From: Heterobilharzia americana
Taxonomy: Eukaryota > Platyhelminthes > Trematoda > Strigeidida > Schistosomatidae
Direction of reading: 5' to 3'
NCBI GenBank assembly: GCA_944470555.2
Contig: OX104127.1
Coordinates: 68,533,646 to 68,597,645 of the forward strand
DNA length: 64,000 nucleotides
Part shown: piece by piece, positions 12,701-26,400 of the stretch
Numbering within the stretch: the first letter of the stretch is position 1
Layout of the letters: every line of letters begins with the position of its first letter
Position numbers and translations under genes: made by a program
Notes under the pieces: model-generated
What the model was told of the DNA's origin: nothing
The model's input: only the letters and a program-made list of their open reading frames with translations
Databases searched by the model: none

Positions 12701-15700
12701 TCAAGGTGATGTGACTCAATCGATTTTCTCTAAAATACTCTGTTGCTCATAAATGCATTTTTTGAAATATATACAATTTATCGGTCAGCTCGTTCAACCT
12801 TATTATAACTTAACCTATGTATTTTTTCTCTACAGAAATTGCCATGTGAAGAATCTATGCCTGACTTTGCTCAATCTCTTGTAAAGTAAGTATAGTTTAT
12901 AAGAACTAAAAATATGTTGTTTGATTTCGAATATTACTAGTTGGTATTCAGTGTTATTTAATAGCCTCGATGAGTTTCAAAGAAGAAGCTCGTCTCTAGG
13001 TTACCAGCCTAATTTATCTTTTTTAACAAAAGACTCCTTGTATAAAGGCTTGATTACCACTCAGTCAACCAAGCCGTAGTAAGTGAAGCTGTGTTTGAAT
13101 CCTAGGCCTACTGATTAAAAGCAAAGTGCTTAGATCGGTGAGTCACATTTCTACAGTCAGCTGTGACCAGTACTTGATAACTCAGCTGTTTTTGTAACAA
13201 TCGGATTCTATAGAAGCATGTATAGAGTCTCACCAAGTCGACAGAACTGACAGTATAGTAAATTTCGTGACAAAGTGTTTTAAGGTAGCTTTCAGAAATC
13301 TTTACATGTTTCCAGCAGTCATCAAGGTACATATTACCTGTCACTTTGCAAGTTTTTTCACTGAGCAATCCTAGTAAATTGTGTATAAAACTTCACAATG
13401 CACTAACTCGCAACCATTAGGTGCTGGTAACAGATATCATGAAATTGTAGTCATCATGGTGATTCGCAATGGAATGCAGGATGCACGTTCCTTCCTATTT
13501 GGAAGTCGTCAGCTGGATGTACCTGCATCCCAGGCAATAATGTTGTCCCCAATGAGACTCGAATCCATTAGCTAACGCTTCCCAAAAATTGATTAAAAAC
13601 TAGTTTTTCTAGCTAATCTATTTTTCTGTTGGATAAAACGTAGCCTATTCATTTTTACTATCGAAAGCATATAGTTTTATCACATATTATCTTGTTGGTT
13701 GACCGTTAATAGTAAAACAGAGCATAAATTTATTACAGCGTCATCACCTGCATAGGATACTGGTTTAGTTGTGGTTTTTGTATTGTTAACACCAAAGCGA
13801 TCAACTATTCATCCTTATCGTAAAGTTTTCAAGACAGTATTAATCAAAGACTTATATCAGCTAGAGAACCATTTCAAACTTTGGAGCGCTGGGCAGTTGT
13901 TTAGTCTTATCACAGGACTCCTCAACAGTACGCATTCACGACTCTTCGAGCAATTCCGCTAGGGATTATCAGGTTTCACGGTGAGCACTTCATCATCCAG
14001 CTACTCAGTTGTTTGTTCTACTTGTCGTAAAATATCATTTGTCCTTCTTTACTTTTAAATTCATCTCAACTTAATCTTTTTTCATGTATCGAGTGTTTAA
14101 GCCATTCAGAAAAATGCTTAGACATGTGGAATGCTTTAAAAAAGAAAAGTTTTTATTCCTTCGTCATTTTATAATTTCTTATATTGTTTTTAGCAGTCAT
14201 ACTTTATGCTATATTGATGAAAAAAGCTGAATAACCTAAGTGTTATCTATGTAAGAAATTGAAGCATCCAAATGTCTGTTTCCAGACTACTTATGTGTAT
14301 TTTTTAGCAGCGTGTATTTTCGAAAGAAGTAGTCGAGAAACAACTCAGTATGAGCATGGACACTGTCATCATCAACTATGATATCAGAGTTTTCAGAAAA
14401 CGATAAAGAGCTTTTTTCTTCCAATCATTATGTAGCTGGCGTTTATTTGTAAACATTACCTGGTAAACATTCTGATTTCTACTTTTCCCGTTTTTCTCAC
14501 CTCTTGCATATTGCATATGTTTGCCGTTGTCAATAATACTAGTTTCCTATCAAATATCCTTCTATATTTAATATACTAATTTATGTGTCCACCTCAAAGA
14601 TATTTTAATCATAAAAAAAACCCAAAGAAAAACTGTATCCCTATCCAATATACTCTTTTCTCTGATATTGTCTTCTTTATTTTAACTGAACAATTCGACA
14701 AGAAAATTGTATTTCGTTCGTCAATGCAACTAGATCAGACCTTCGGGAAAATAGTACAAACATGAATTTTAACAATTACTCTTTTCTCTAACTTGATAAT
14801 GTTTCACCTCTCTTTGTAGTACTTGAAGTGATAATAAGTGTAAATTATACATGCATAATTCAACAATAGAGCACTTCAATTTACCTTTCTCCTAGCTAAG
14901 CTCATTTCGTATCTGGTGATAAAGAAAAAATTTCACATTTCCAATCTTATGTAACCAGATTACTATCAAAATTCATAATGTTGGTTAAAAGTTCAACAAA
15001 TTAGAATTTTAAGCTGTTATTGAACATTGTATACTGGAGATATGATCATTGTTACAATTTATATTGATGATCTTTTATATCCTTTTTAATTTAACATTAT
15101 TGCTAGTAGATTAAACACTGGCATATAAATCCCCTCGTCTTTCCTTTCATATCTTATTTACCTTTCTTTTTATTTTGTCTGATACAGTGAAGAAAATAAT
15201 GAAGCTATTTTATTGACTGTTATTATGTCAATCAGTCAATTATGGGATACGCAAAGTAAGTTACCCAAATTATTTCCCTCTTATTAGAACTAAAAATCAT
15301 TTATTTAATTATATGACTCGTTATTGAATTGGGTCACATGTCGATTGTTTCTCATACTTCTTGTTTATTGTAGCATCCTGTCTTTTGTTGTTGTTGGTTT
15401 GAATTCTGTTTTATCGCCAAGTGTGACTGTTTCAATTGATCCTATATTACACTTGTTGCACAGATCTTTAGTCATTCTGTATTTTGGTTACTTTTGTTTC
15501 CACCTCTATAGCTAATAGATAAAAAGGGTAATGAACACTATTTAGTTTCAGTAAAGTCCGTCATGTCCAATCAGTTTCGCTAACACTTTCTGGTAGATTT
15601 CATGCCTTTCACAACATTATTATTATTATTTGTCCCTTGGCTTTCTAGTGGAACATAGGGCTTCAGTAGCACGCCTCCATTGCACTCCATTCTCTGCAGT

Positions 15701-16326
15701 CTTTTGAACCTCGCTCCATGACTGCCCACAATCTTTCATTTCTTCATCACACCATCTCGTCCATGTGACCCTCTCCTCGGACGCCCGACTCGTCGTTTCC
15801 CATCTGGGTTCCATTCGAGTACCTGGCCTGGCGCGTGATGTCCCCAGTCGGCCTTCTCAGTGAATGCCCAATCCATCTCCACTTCCTTCTGCATATTTGT
15901 TGAGCGATAGGTTGCTGGTTGGTTCGTTGCCAGCCAGAGTGAGTTCCTCGTTGCTTATTCTCATCACTGTGGACATCTGAGCTTCAGTAACGAACCAGCA
16001 TAGGCGGCAGTTATTGATGAATATCTGTAGTTTGTTGGAAATCCCTTTCGTGACGCACTGCCGAGTATCTCAAACATATAGAAGCACTGGATTGACTGAA
16101 TTATTGTTGAAAATCCGGATGTTGTTCACGCTTTATGGTGAGCGCAGAAGATCTCCACACTGGTTCTAGGTAAATCAACCCGTCTTGCAGTCTTTCCGAT
16201 CCTGGCTGCTTTGACGTCCTCGTCTGTGCCTGTGTAACCTCTAGTTGAAACGATGCTGCCTAGATAGGTGAACGAGGCTACTTCCTTTAGGCTTCTTGCG
16301 TTGATGTTGAATGGAGCTTGTTGTTG

Positions 16327-16358
<32 letters not shown>

Positions 16359-19300
16359 GGTGGTGGTGGTTGGATATCTTCATCACCTTTGTCTTCTCTA
16401 CATTCACTTGAAGTCCCGTCTTCTTTCGCTGCCTTGCCTCTACTGTCAACTTGTTAGTTTTTGCCTGTAGATCTTCGAGTTTGTGTGACATCAGACACCA
16501 ACCATAATCGGCGAAATCCAAATCTTCTAGGTTCTTTTCCCTGGTCCAGCCAGCGTATCCTCCTCTTCTCACTCCTCACAGTTAGCTGCATGATCCATTC
16601 CAGTCGACCACAATCACGAATATCATGGGTGATAGTAGATAACCTTGTCTTACTCTTGTCTTCACTGCGAAGGCATCTCTGAGCTTCCCATTGTGAATTA
16701 CTTGGCATGTTGTGTCTTCACATAGTTGTTGAATGAGATTGATAAATGTTTGTGGTATTCCGTAGTGTTGAAGCATTTTTCAAATTACCTCTCAGTTGAG
16801 GCTGCCAAAGGCCTTCTCAAAGTCGATGAAGTTGAGGTAGAGTTGAGTTGACAGTCATTCTATGCCTCGTTCTATGATGATGCGTGGTGTAGTGTTGCAA
16901 TTTGATCCGCACATGATTTGTTCTTCCTGAATCCAGCTAGCCTATTCGGGTCATAGTTTTGAATCCAGCGCATCCTTCAGTCTCTCCTGGATGATGCAGC
17001 CTAGTAATTTGCTTGCTTTGAGTGGACTGGGACAGGAGAATGATTCCTCGCCAGTTTTTGCAAACACTTATGTCACCTTTCTTCGATAGTGTGACAAGGT
17101 AGCCCTTCTTCCAATCGCCAGGTACTTATCCTTTCCTCCAGACCTTCTGTGATAGTGATGTGAGGATATCCGTTGTTGTCTCTGCGTCTGTTTTCAGTGC
17201 TTCTTGCTGGATTACAGCTGGTCCTGCTGCTTTCTTTGATTTCAGTAGCTTTATTGCGTTCACGACTACGACTTTCATATGAGGGCTTGTGTTCACTTTT
17301 AGTCCCTGTGACTGCTGGTGGTATTTGTGGACTAGTTGCAGGTGCTGGTGGTCGATTCAAGAGATTTTTGAAGTGGTCAGCCCATCGTTTTCCTTGTTTC
17401 TCCTCTCTGGTGGTAACCAAGTTCCCTTCACTATCTCTGATTTGCTTCTTCTGAGTTGGTCTCTTCCCCCCAGATAGTAATCAGGTTATTTGATATGAAG
17501 TTGTCAGGTCTGTGTCTCTCCTATCAGCAGCCTGTTGTGCTTCACTTGCCAGTGTGTCGTAGAAGTGTCTTTTATTTTTGCGCGTACTCTTCTTCCCTTC
17601 TTTGTCTGGTGTAGTGTTTTATAGGTTGTGTCCAGTTGCTGTATTTGTTGTTCATCCCTGCAGTGCAGTGCAGTGCACTGGTTCATCTTCTGCTTCAGCA
17701 TCTTCCGCTCTCTGCTCTATCAGCTTCGCATGTGTCCGTGGAGATCGATTCCTTGTCTTGTTTCCTTTTCCTTTGTAGTACGGTTATGCAGGTTTCTTTC
17801 CACATAGCTTTCAAGGAGTTCCAGTGTTGTTCGAGGGAGGTTTCTTCAGTGATGCTGCCTAATGATTTGTTGATTTGTTAGTGAAACTACGGTTTCATTG
17901 GTTTATGTAGATGATTATCTACCAGTGGGTCACGTTTTCGAGTACCGCTGCACCTACCGAGATTCGGGCACTGAGTTAGTATAGCTAACCCTCATACAGT
18001 AGGTGTGGCTCATTGCTTACTGCGCGCACGTGCACAAGGTTGCCGAGTGCATTTCATCCGTTCGCTGGTTTGATACCATATAGTTTCGATTTATCCTTAC
18101 TAGACGGCTAAACATGCGATCTAAATCGCTACACACTTCACATGCTCAAATCAATTGTGCAGGTTATTCGCGTGTATGTAGCTTCCAGTCGCCTTCGTGA
18201 CATACCATTTATTTCTGTTTCTCATGTGTTTAAACACTGTACTTTCAAGATGAAATCCTTAACTTTGATGACTGAATACGTTTGATGTCTTGTAGTCGAA
18301 TCGATAACTCCGGGTAGTATACATTCTCCGTTCGGAACGCTGCACTTCTGTACCAGCTTCTACGTTGATCTATTTATCTTCTTCATATAGTCTAAAACAT
18401 ACTTATCATGCCTTTAGTCAAAAACCATGAGTAAACATCAACTTTCATTTCCATCTTCTGGACGTCTCAACGAAAATTACTTTGAAATTAGTTGATTTCC
18501 TGAAAAACCACTAATTGAATTACCGTCCAACTCCGTTTTTTGACTAGTTTCTAGATGAATTATATTGAGAATTGGTGACCGTTGGTATTAATGAAGTCAG
18601 TATTGTGAACAACTACTCATCTGTTACATAAGATGACAGTTGCACTTTATCGTCAATTGAAAGAAGTAGGAAAATATAGATTGGAATTTTAACCTAGTAG
18701 CCGAATAATAATAAGCTCATCGTTAAACCTGATAGTACTTAGCTTTACCCCTCGTGGGGTTGCGGGTCCGCATCACTGAAGAGTCCCTCTTCTGTGACGA
18801 AACAAATGTCCAACTCTACCAGATTTCCAATATTTCTGCACCTTATGTCCATTCACTTCACTATAAAATAACTGCTCTGAAGTCATTTACCTGAACACTA
18901 CTTCGCTAGTTTCACACCGTACTTTTGAACTTGCCATCAAACCCCTATCCACTTTCAGGCTACCTGAGTTCAACTGAGTAACTGATCGTGATTTCTGTGT
19001 GGATATAATCAAGCATATGTACTTTGCGATTTAATGTTTCTGAGGCATTCCTACCTTCATATACTAAATTATATCAAACGGCCTTCAGATCACACATAAT
19101 TGATCAGAAGTTGAACACTTTTTATCACTTCCACACTAATGAAGAAGACAATAACACGTTGGCGTCTACCTCATGCATCCATTTTCTTTGTCTACAAGTT
19201 TACAGAATGTTGTGATGGCAGTCACATTTGAAATTCAAAGTTACAAACTAGTCTTCTGAGTAAATACGCTTCAGAAATTGGAAGGCATCACCACTATTAT

Positions 19301-22300
19301 TGTTAGACTGACAGTGAAGATCTAAAAATGTAAGATATTTTCGTTTTTTTCTTCTTTTCTGTTCTTATTTTTTCACAGGGAAAGTGATGCTCTTGCATAA
19401 TCTTGTGAATCTTGGAGCAGAAGTTCTTGTCAGACGTGTTTTGCAAACTTTATCGGCAGAAGACGGAACAAAGTATGCTCCATTAAAATACCTTGCACGT
19501 ACTATACGGTAAGAATCCAATAATTTTTGAACACTTTTTTCACTGTACAGCCGAAAATCTGATTGATGGCGACCAGTTTTTATAAGCTTCTGGTAGGAAA
19601 CTGATACCTCAATATTCATCAAAAACGTTTTGTAGACCCTTTTAAAAAGTTAAGTAGGTGGAAAGTTTCCTTCTAGATTCATAAAACGCTCAGTCTTCGA
19701 TCTCTTCTCTAAGAATATAGTTAGTTCCCTGACCCTAGTGTCATACTTCTCCTTGAGAAGAACCAGAGAAGTTTCTTCGGCGTAGTATCTTGTGACGCCT
19801 TATATGTGAGAGTTCTTTTCAGACCTCCGCTTCGTTAATATGTTGGTGTTAACTTGCTATAAAGCACGAATGTCTTAAGTTTACTTTTCTAGAACAGGAG
19901 GCTAGTCAGCTTGTTTTTCGAGGTGCCTCACTAGTGTTTCAGGTGTCGATGACAGTTAGTCGTCGGCACGCCGTCTACGTTACCGACCATCTTACTGACA
20001 TCAAGTTTCCTGCTGCCGGCTACTCATGAGTTAAAATGGGTTTCAACTATTTCCTGATATTACTTCTGCTTTAATTTCGCTGGCACATTCTGACCACTAA
20101 GATATCCTTTCGTAAGTGCTGTATGATCTATCGTATAAGGGACCCATACATACCATTGTACTCTCTATCTGGTTGAGTATACTGACGAGGTCAAGAAGTT
20201 GCAAGAACTCACAGAAACTCAGTGTTCATTAGCAAGTCATCCTTTGAACTTGCAAGGAAATCTATCCTTCATTTTCATGATGTCTGGCAGATTCAGCCAA
20301 TGCCTATCGGTGCTTTCGAGAACCCACCTTGTGTCTTATACCGTTTGTTATTTATTTGCAATGCAAAAGACTTTTGGCTTGCTTACTTCGTCCTGTTCGG
20401 GGTGGCACTAAGATTCAAGAGGAACTTTACACACATTAGGTACTATCGAAATCTGAACACTTTTGAAGCAATAGCAGTCCTGAATTTACTCAATAATGTT
20501 AACTATTTGTGATGTGATCTGTTTGAATTCATGCATGAACGGCTGAAGAAGGATGCCAGATAGTACAGCGGTGATATCTGTGCTGGAAATCTTTACCAGA
20601 CCAGAGGGAGGTTTGATATATGGAATATATGGAATCCATATTGTTCCTTCGGCAAGTGATTGATCCCCATCGGTGACCTAAATAGACTCTCCATCGAACC
20701 TATGCATTTAAGTCCACAGGGTAACATTTTTATGTCTCGAATAAGCTAAATATCACACTGAAAGATAGCTTCCTGGGAGCACCTGTTTAGCAACTTAAGA
20801 TGGTGTAGACAGACTAAAAAATTAGTCTGTGATGAACAACTGAGTGAATAAACGATACAAATAAAAGTGAATTTGAAATTAATTACGAAAAGGTAATACA
20901 GTTCGTGTGTTAAAATAGCAATGATGAAGTGACAAACCGAATGATTGACAAATAGGTGTTTAAAGCAGTACATTTGATCCAGTGGATCCAATGGAGATTC
21001 AATCCACATTCGGAGTGCTATTAATCCTCAAGACTAAATTCTTTTTCCATCATTCGTTAATGAGTTGTATTATTATTGTTTTCCTGTTATATAACCAGTA
21101 TCTAATGTTTCTATACGTCAGGATTGAAAGGAAACCTCATGTTGGTGTTAGATGGTAGGAATCAATCAGCAGAAAGGTTAAGATCTTGTTTTTCCGATTT
21201 GTTAATATTTCTTGAAAATGCGTATTCGCAGCTATAAGCAAACTTTGTATTGCTTCGATTATTGAACCTACGTCACTAACTGCTAAAGTCAGAGGTTTTA
21301 CTACTAAGTTATTCAGACTATCACTGGGTTGGGACTATGTTATTTGTACGGATTGACTACCGGGAATAACTCAGCAAACTTCTAATATTTAGAACCATGA
21401 TGTAATAAACCTCAGGGTGGCATCCTTTATTTGAGTGGTCACATTCTAAACTTCGTTTTTAAATGGCATTCGCTATAAACTCGATAGCTGCATTGGTTTC
21501 TATCTAGTGATCGATTCATATGAAGCTGGTTGTTTCTCCGTATACTAGATAGTTTGGTTTACATTCCAAATGATTAAAACGTTATGACCTTTTCCCTTCT
21601 AATCTAGATATTTTCAGTATAGATCGCATATTCGTCTTCGTATACTTTTCAACTTTGTCAGTCTAATTTATTTTGAAAACTTTCGTTTTTAACTGTGCAT
21701 CCATCATTGAAAGACACGCTTTTTCTTCATTTTCTAGAATTTATTCCACTTCTAGGGGTGATGATGTTTATATCGGAGATATTTTCAGTTCTTATAAGAT
21801 GGTAAGGAAATTATTGTTATTGTCACCGGATCATTTGACCAGTATCATCTGTGGTCCACATATGGATACTTTATTTCGATTTTGGCCTACTGAACACACA
21901 AAATACTGTAAGTAATGTACATTGAACGTTTTTCGAACTATATGTTATCTTTTTGCGTGAATGTATGTACTTGCAATGTCAACACTAATTGATATATATA
22001 TTGACCATCTGAGATATCCGTAGTTTGGCAGACTAGTATTGATACTAGATGATGATTGAATCTGAAATGAAAGTTTTGGATGCGGAAGGATTCAAAACAG
22101 ACGACCATCAGGTTTTTGACCTGGTGATCTCTACCAATTGAGCTACAAGACCCGATTGCTAATCAGGTTTTAATCCTACTGGTTCGAGTCCTGTTGCGGC
22201 CCAAATTTCCGTTTCATCTTCAATTATCACTTATTATCAAGCTTGTTGATTTAACTAAAATTGAAGAATGGTTACCAGTTGGATATCCTTGATCATCAGT

Positions 22301-23349
22301 CATCAGCGATCGATGAGTAAGCTAGCGAGACTGTCCGGTCATGACCCTAATATGTAGCAAAAGTTTTTATTCACATTCAACAATTGTACTCATATAAATG
22401 TTTGCTGTGTTCGTGTAATATGTTTTCACAATTTACTTGTAGTGATAGCAATCGTGAACAGAATTTCAGAAAATGGAATTAGTTCAGTCAGTTCACATTT
22501 AGCAGGAGTTCTGATCAACCGAGGATTATACAATGAAATTAGGGACTTAACTAAAGTGAGTAATGTTACCGATTTACTTTTGCATAAATTATTCATAATG
22601 TTTACTGTAACACATTAAAACGTTTCCTTATCACGAATGCTAGCTGAGAAAATAGATCATTGTCTTAAAGTTTTAGCTGATGTTAGACTGAACTTCCACA
22701 GCCAGTCACTTGGGCGAACTGTTCGAAATTACAGTTTCATTCTCTGTAATCCTGATCACCCACAGCAATACTTTCGTACACAATATCTTCTTGCAGTCTC
22801 AATTAATGATATCGATCAGGCAAACAGATAGCAGGTGTGAAAAAGTAAGTCAAATGCGTAGGGCTTGCTTCTCACTCTTGTCTATAGTGAAGGCTTCTAA
22901 AGGTCACTCTGATAATAACTAAAATAACCAACTTGACTTATGTGTTCTATAAAAATCTGCGTTACCAACGGAAATAAAGAAACCTAATTTGCTATTTCAG
23001 TCGTCGCCGGATCAGCCTTCAGAGTGAGTTTCCTAATTTATGTTTCAGTCCAATGAATGTGTTCCATGCATATAAAATGATCAGTTAGAAGATTTAGAAA
23101 ATTCCCCAACGTTGAAGTAGTATTACGAGTTATTTTCTTGGTATATATACTGATAGAAGTAGAAAACAGTGGACCATTGAACCCTGGCCCAATGACTGTA
23201 TGGTTAACTTGTTCGCCAAGAGATCTGAAAGTCCCAACTTGGATCCTTGCTGAGGCTTTGGTGACATACGGCTGAGGAGTCATATACTAAGACGTAACAG
23301 TTCTCCAGTGCACCGAAGTTTTCAGTGATTCTACAGCTGATGTCAATCA

Positions 23350-23404
<55 letters not shown>

Positions 23405-26400
23405 AATTATTTTTTCAAATTAGATTATGTGTGAGCTAGTTTTTTCTCTGTTGACTACTCTTATTCTACGTGAACCACGGCTGAATCGAACTGATTCTTC
23501 TCACTATTTTCAGTCCCTCATTATTATTATTATTATAATTATTATTATTAGTCCCTTGGGTTCCTAGTGAAACATAGGGCTTCAGTAGCACGTCTCCATT
23601 CCACTCTGTTCTCTGAGATCTTTTGAACCTGGTTCCACGACAGCCCAGAAGCTCTCATTTCCTCCTCGCACGACCTCCTCCATGTCATCCTCGGCGTCCA
23701 ACTCGTCGCTTCCCATGGGGATTCCACTCGAGGGCCTGACGCGTGATGTCCCCAGTCGACTTTCTCAGTGCATGCCCAATCCATCTCCACTTCCTCCTGC
23801 ATATTTGTTGCGTGATAAGTTCTTGGTTGGTTCGTTCCCAGAGCACCTTGTTGCTTATTCTTTCTGGCCATCTGATCTTCAGTAACGAGCGTAAGCAGTT
23901 GTTGATGAATGTCTGTAGTTTATTGAAAATCCCTTTCGTGACGCGCCAAGTCTCTCAACCACACAGAAGCACTGACTTGACGTTGGTGTTGAAAATCCGT
24001 ATCTTGTTCCGCATGCTGAGTGCAGAAGATCTCCACACTGGTTTGAGGCTAATGAACGCCTGTCTTGCTTTACCGATTCTGACTTTGACATCCTCGTCTG
24101 TGCCGCCTGTAGTTGAAACAGTGCTGCCTAGATAGGTGAAGGAGGTTACTTCCTTTAAGTTTCTCCCGTTGATGGTGATTGGAGTTTGTTGTTGTTTTTT
24201 ATGGTGGTGGTGCGGTATCTTCATCACCTCTGTCTTCTCTATATTCACTTGAAGTCGAGATCCATTCCAGTCCTTGTCTTCTTTCTTCTTCCTTCCTAAT
24301 ACTGTTGTGCAGGTTTCTTTCCACATAGCTTTCAAAGACTTCCAGTGTTCTTCCACACAGGTTTCTTCATGGATGTTCCTCGATATCTCCCATTTTTTCT
24401 TGATGGCTGCCTTGAAGATCTCCTTTGTAGTTTCATCCTTCAGTTTCCGAGTGTTGTACTTGAGTTGAGGTCTATCACCAGCTTCCTTGAAGGCTTTTAA
24501 CTTGTTTTTGAAGGTTCCTTGCACTAGATAGTGGGTGGTGTGAGCCTACATCTGCTCCTCTTCTTGACCTTGTGTCCAGTAGGCTGGCTGCGTCTCCATT
24601 TTCTTGAGATTGAGATAAAGTCGATTTGATTTTTAGTGTGTCCTGGTATCTGGTGAAATCCATGTCGCTTTGTGGATATCTTTGTGCTTGAACACACTGC
24701 CTCCAATCACCAAATCGTTGAATGCGCAGAATTCTGCAAACAATTCTCCATTCTCATTCATTTCGCCTAGCGCCTCTCGACCCATGGTTAGTTCTCTTCC
24801 TGTGTTGTCCCCTCCCAGTTTGACATTCATGTCACCCATAAGAATTTTGATATCGCCAACTGACGTGTTGTCCAGTGTTGATTGGAGTTGTCTGTAGAAT
24901 TCTTCCTTTTTCTCTGGCTCTGCATTATTTGTAGGTGTGTGGCGTAGCGTTCTATGATTGTGACCTTCCTTCCTTTTGAGTTGAATCTTGCTGTCATGAT
25001 CCTGATGCTGGAGGAGATTGGTTCCCACTGCATGAGAGCCTTCGATGCTCTTGAGGACATCATGATAGCCACTCCAAAACTCAGTGTGCTCGTGGTTGTC
25101 GTCTGGGTGACCGGAGTAGATTATTGATTCTCCAGTTGACAATTTGGAGAGTCCGCTCCGATCCCATCTGCTTTCGCAAATTCCAAGCACTTCAGTGTGG
25201 TACCTTCTCATCTCTTTTGCAATCTGGTCTGCCTTACTGGGTTCAAACATCTTGCGGACATTCCATGTCCCCATGTTCACTTTCGCTTTCATCGAAGGAG
25301 AGAAGACACATCGGCCAATTGGCTTCCCTAAGGCATGCTTTCACCAACTGGCGTCATTTCGCCTCTCGAATTCCAGCGAGGAATAATTTTGTTACTATTT
25401 TTTATATTTTGTTTGTGCTTTGAAGTTTGTTTAGCAGTTAGATTTGTTTTCCGGTGTAGGGTTGCTAGCCCTATGCCCAACCTTCCCTCTTTATGTGGGC
25501 TTAGGACCGGCTAAAAACTAGTGAACTAGTTAACCAAGCGAGGTTTTCAGTCCATCATAAGAAAGTTCAATTCAATTAGTAATGCATGCACAAATCAAGA
25601 ACTACTTGCACTTTCATGCACTAGGCAATGTTCTACACCTATTGTGTTTGACTGCTATCTGGAGCTCAGTGGATGGAGTGGAATTCTAACCCACTGGTTG
25701 AAATTGAATTACATTTTTTTTCTGCTTATTAGAATTATGTTTGATACGTTATTCAGTAAACGATACTGTTTCACTGTGTAACATTTCTAAGAAACGGACT
25801 AAAATGGAATTACAATCGACCGCACTGCTCAAGTTTTACTACTATCTAAAAGTGATTGCATAGATCAATGAGCCCTAAGTTCATGCATCATGCAATTATC
25901 AATTTTCTGGTTAGCTAATAAACTGTGTACTGTGACAATTCTTCCATCAAAATGAACTGATATGTTGTAAGCTGTTAAAACTGTAAAGTCTCCGTAATGA
26001 CTGACTTAAAAGTATTGTTCTTACCCAGTAATGTTTATGTGATCTTGTGTTATATTTCTTAGTTCTCATGTTGTTATAAGTTTGTATTGGAAATAAAAAT
26101 TAAATCATATTTTATTGTGTCGACAGCATACATCGCTCCCACGAAATATCGAGTATTTACCTTAATATTCAAGCGGTATCAACATTGGTTTCTGTGATCC
26201 TTGAATTTACTTCTGATTCCTAGGTGTGTGACAGTATGATGAAGACACTACGAATGCAAAACTCTGCATTTTAAAAACAAGATATGCAATTTATCTAACA
26301 GTTACTGTAAAACTACTACTCATTAAGTATTTTCTTATTTTGCGGTGATATAAGAGACGTGTTGCATCGCCGAAGTAATGTAGTCACATTGATCTTTGTG

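Larger units (their letters stand above)
12886..15187. other. Gene 1 intron with two hammerhead SINE remnants
   Basis: Apart from the remnants at 13440-13580 and 13850-13975, this is AT-rich intron with no supported gene. Open frames at 13108-13368, 13381-13575, 13771-13962 and 14583-14765 show no motif or splice context. Confidence 0.5.

Noticed and set aside
22085..22205. Functional tRNA gene
   Set aside because: The halves face opposite ways and no acceptor stem can form.
23682..24468. Plus-strand frames such as 23743-24135, and likewise 41670-42062 and 43209-43640
   Set aside because: They are antisense shadows of the LINE protein; the motifs are on the minus strand.
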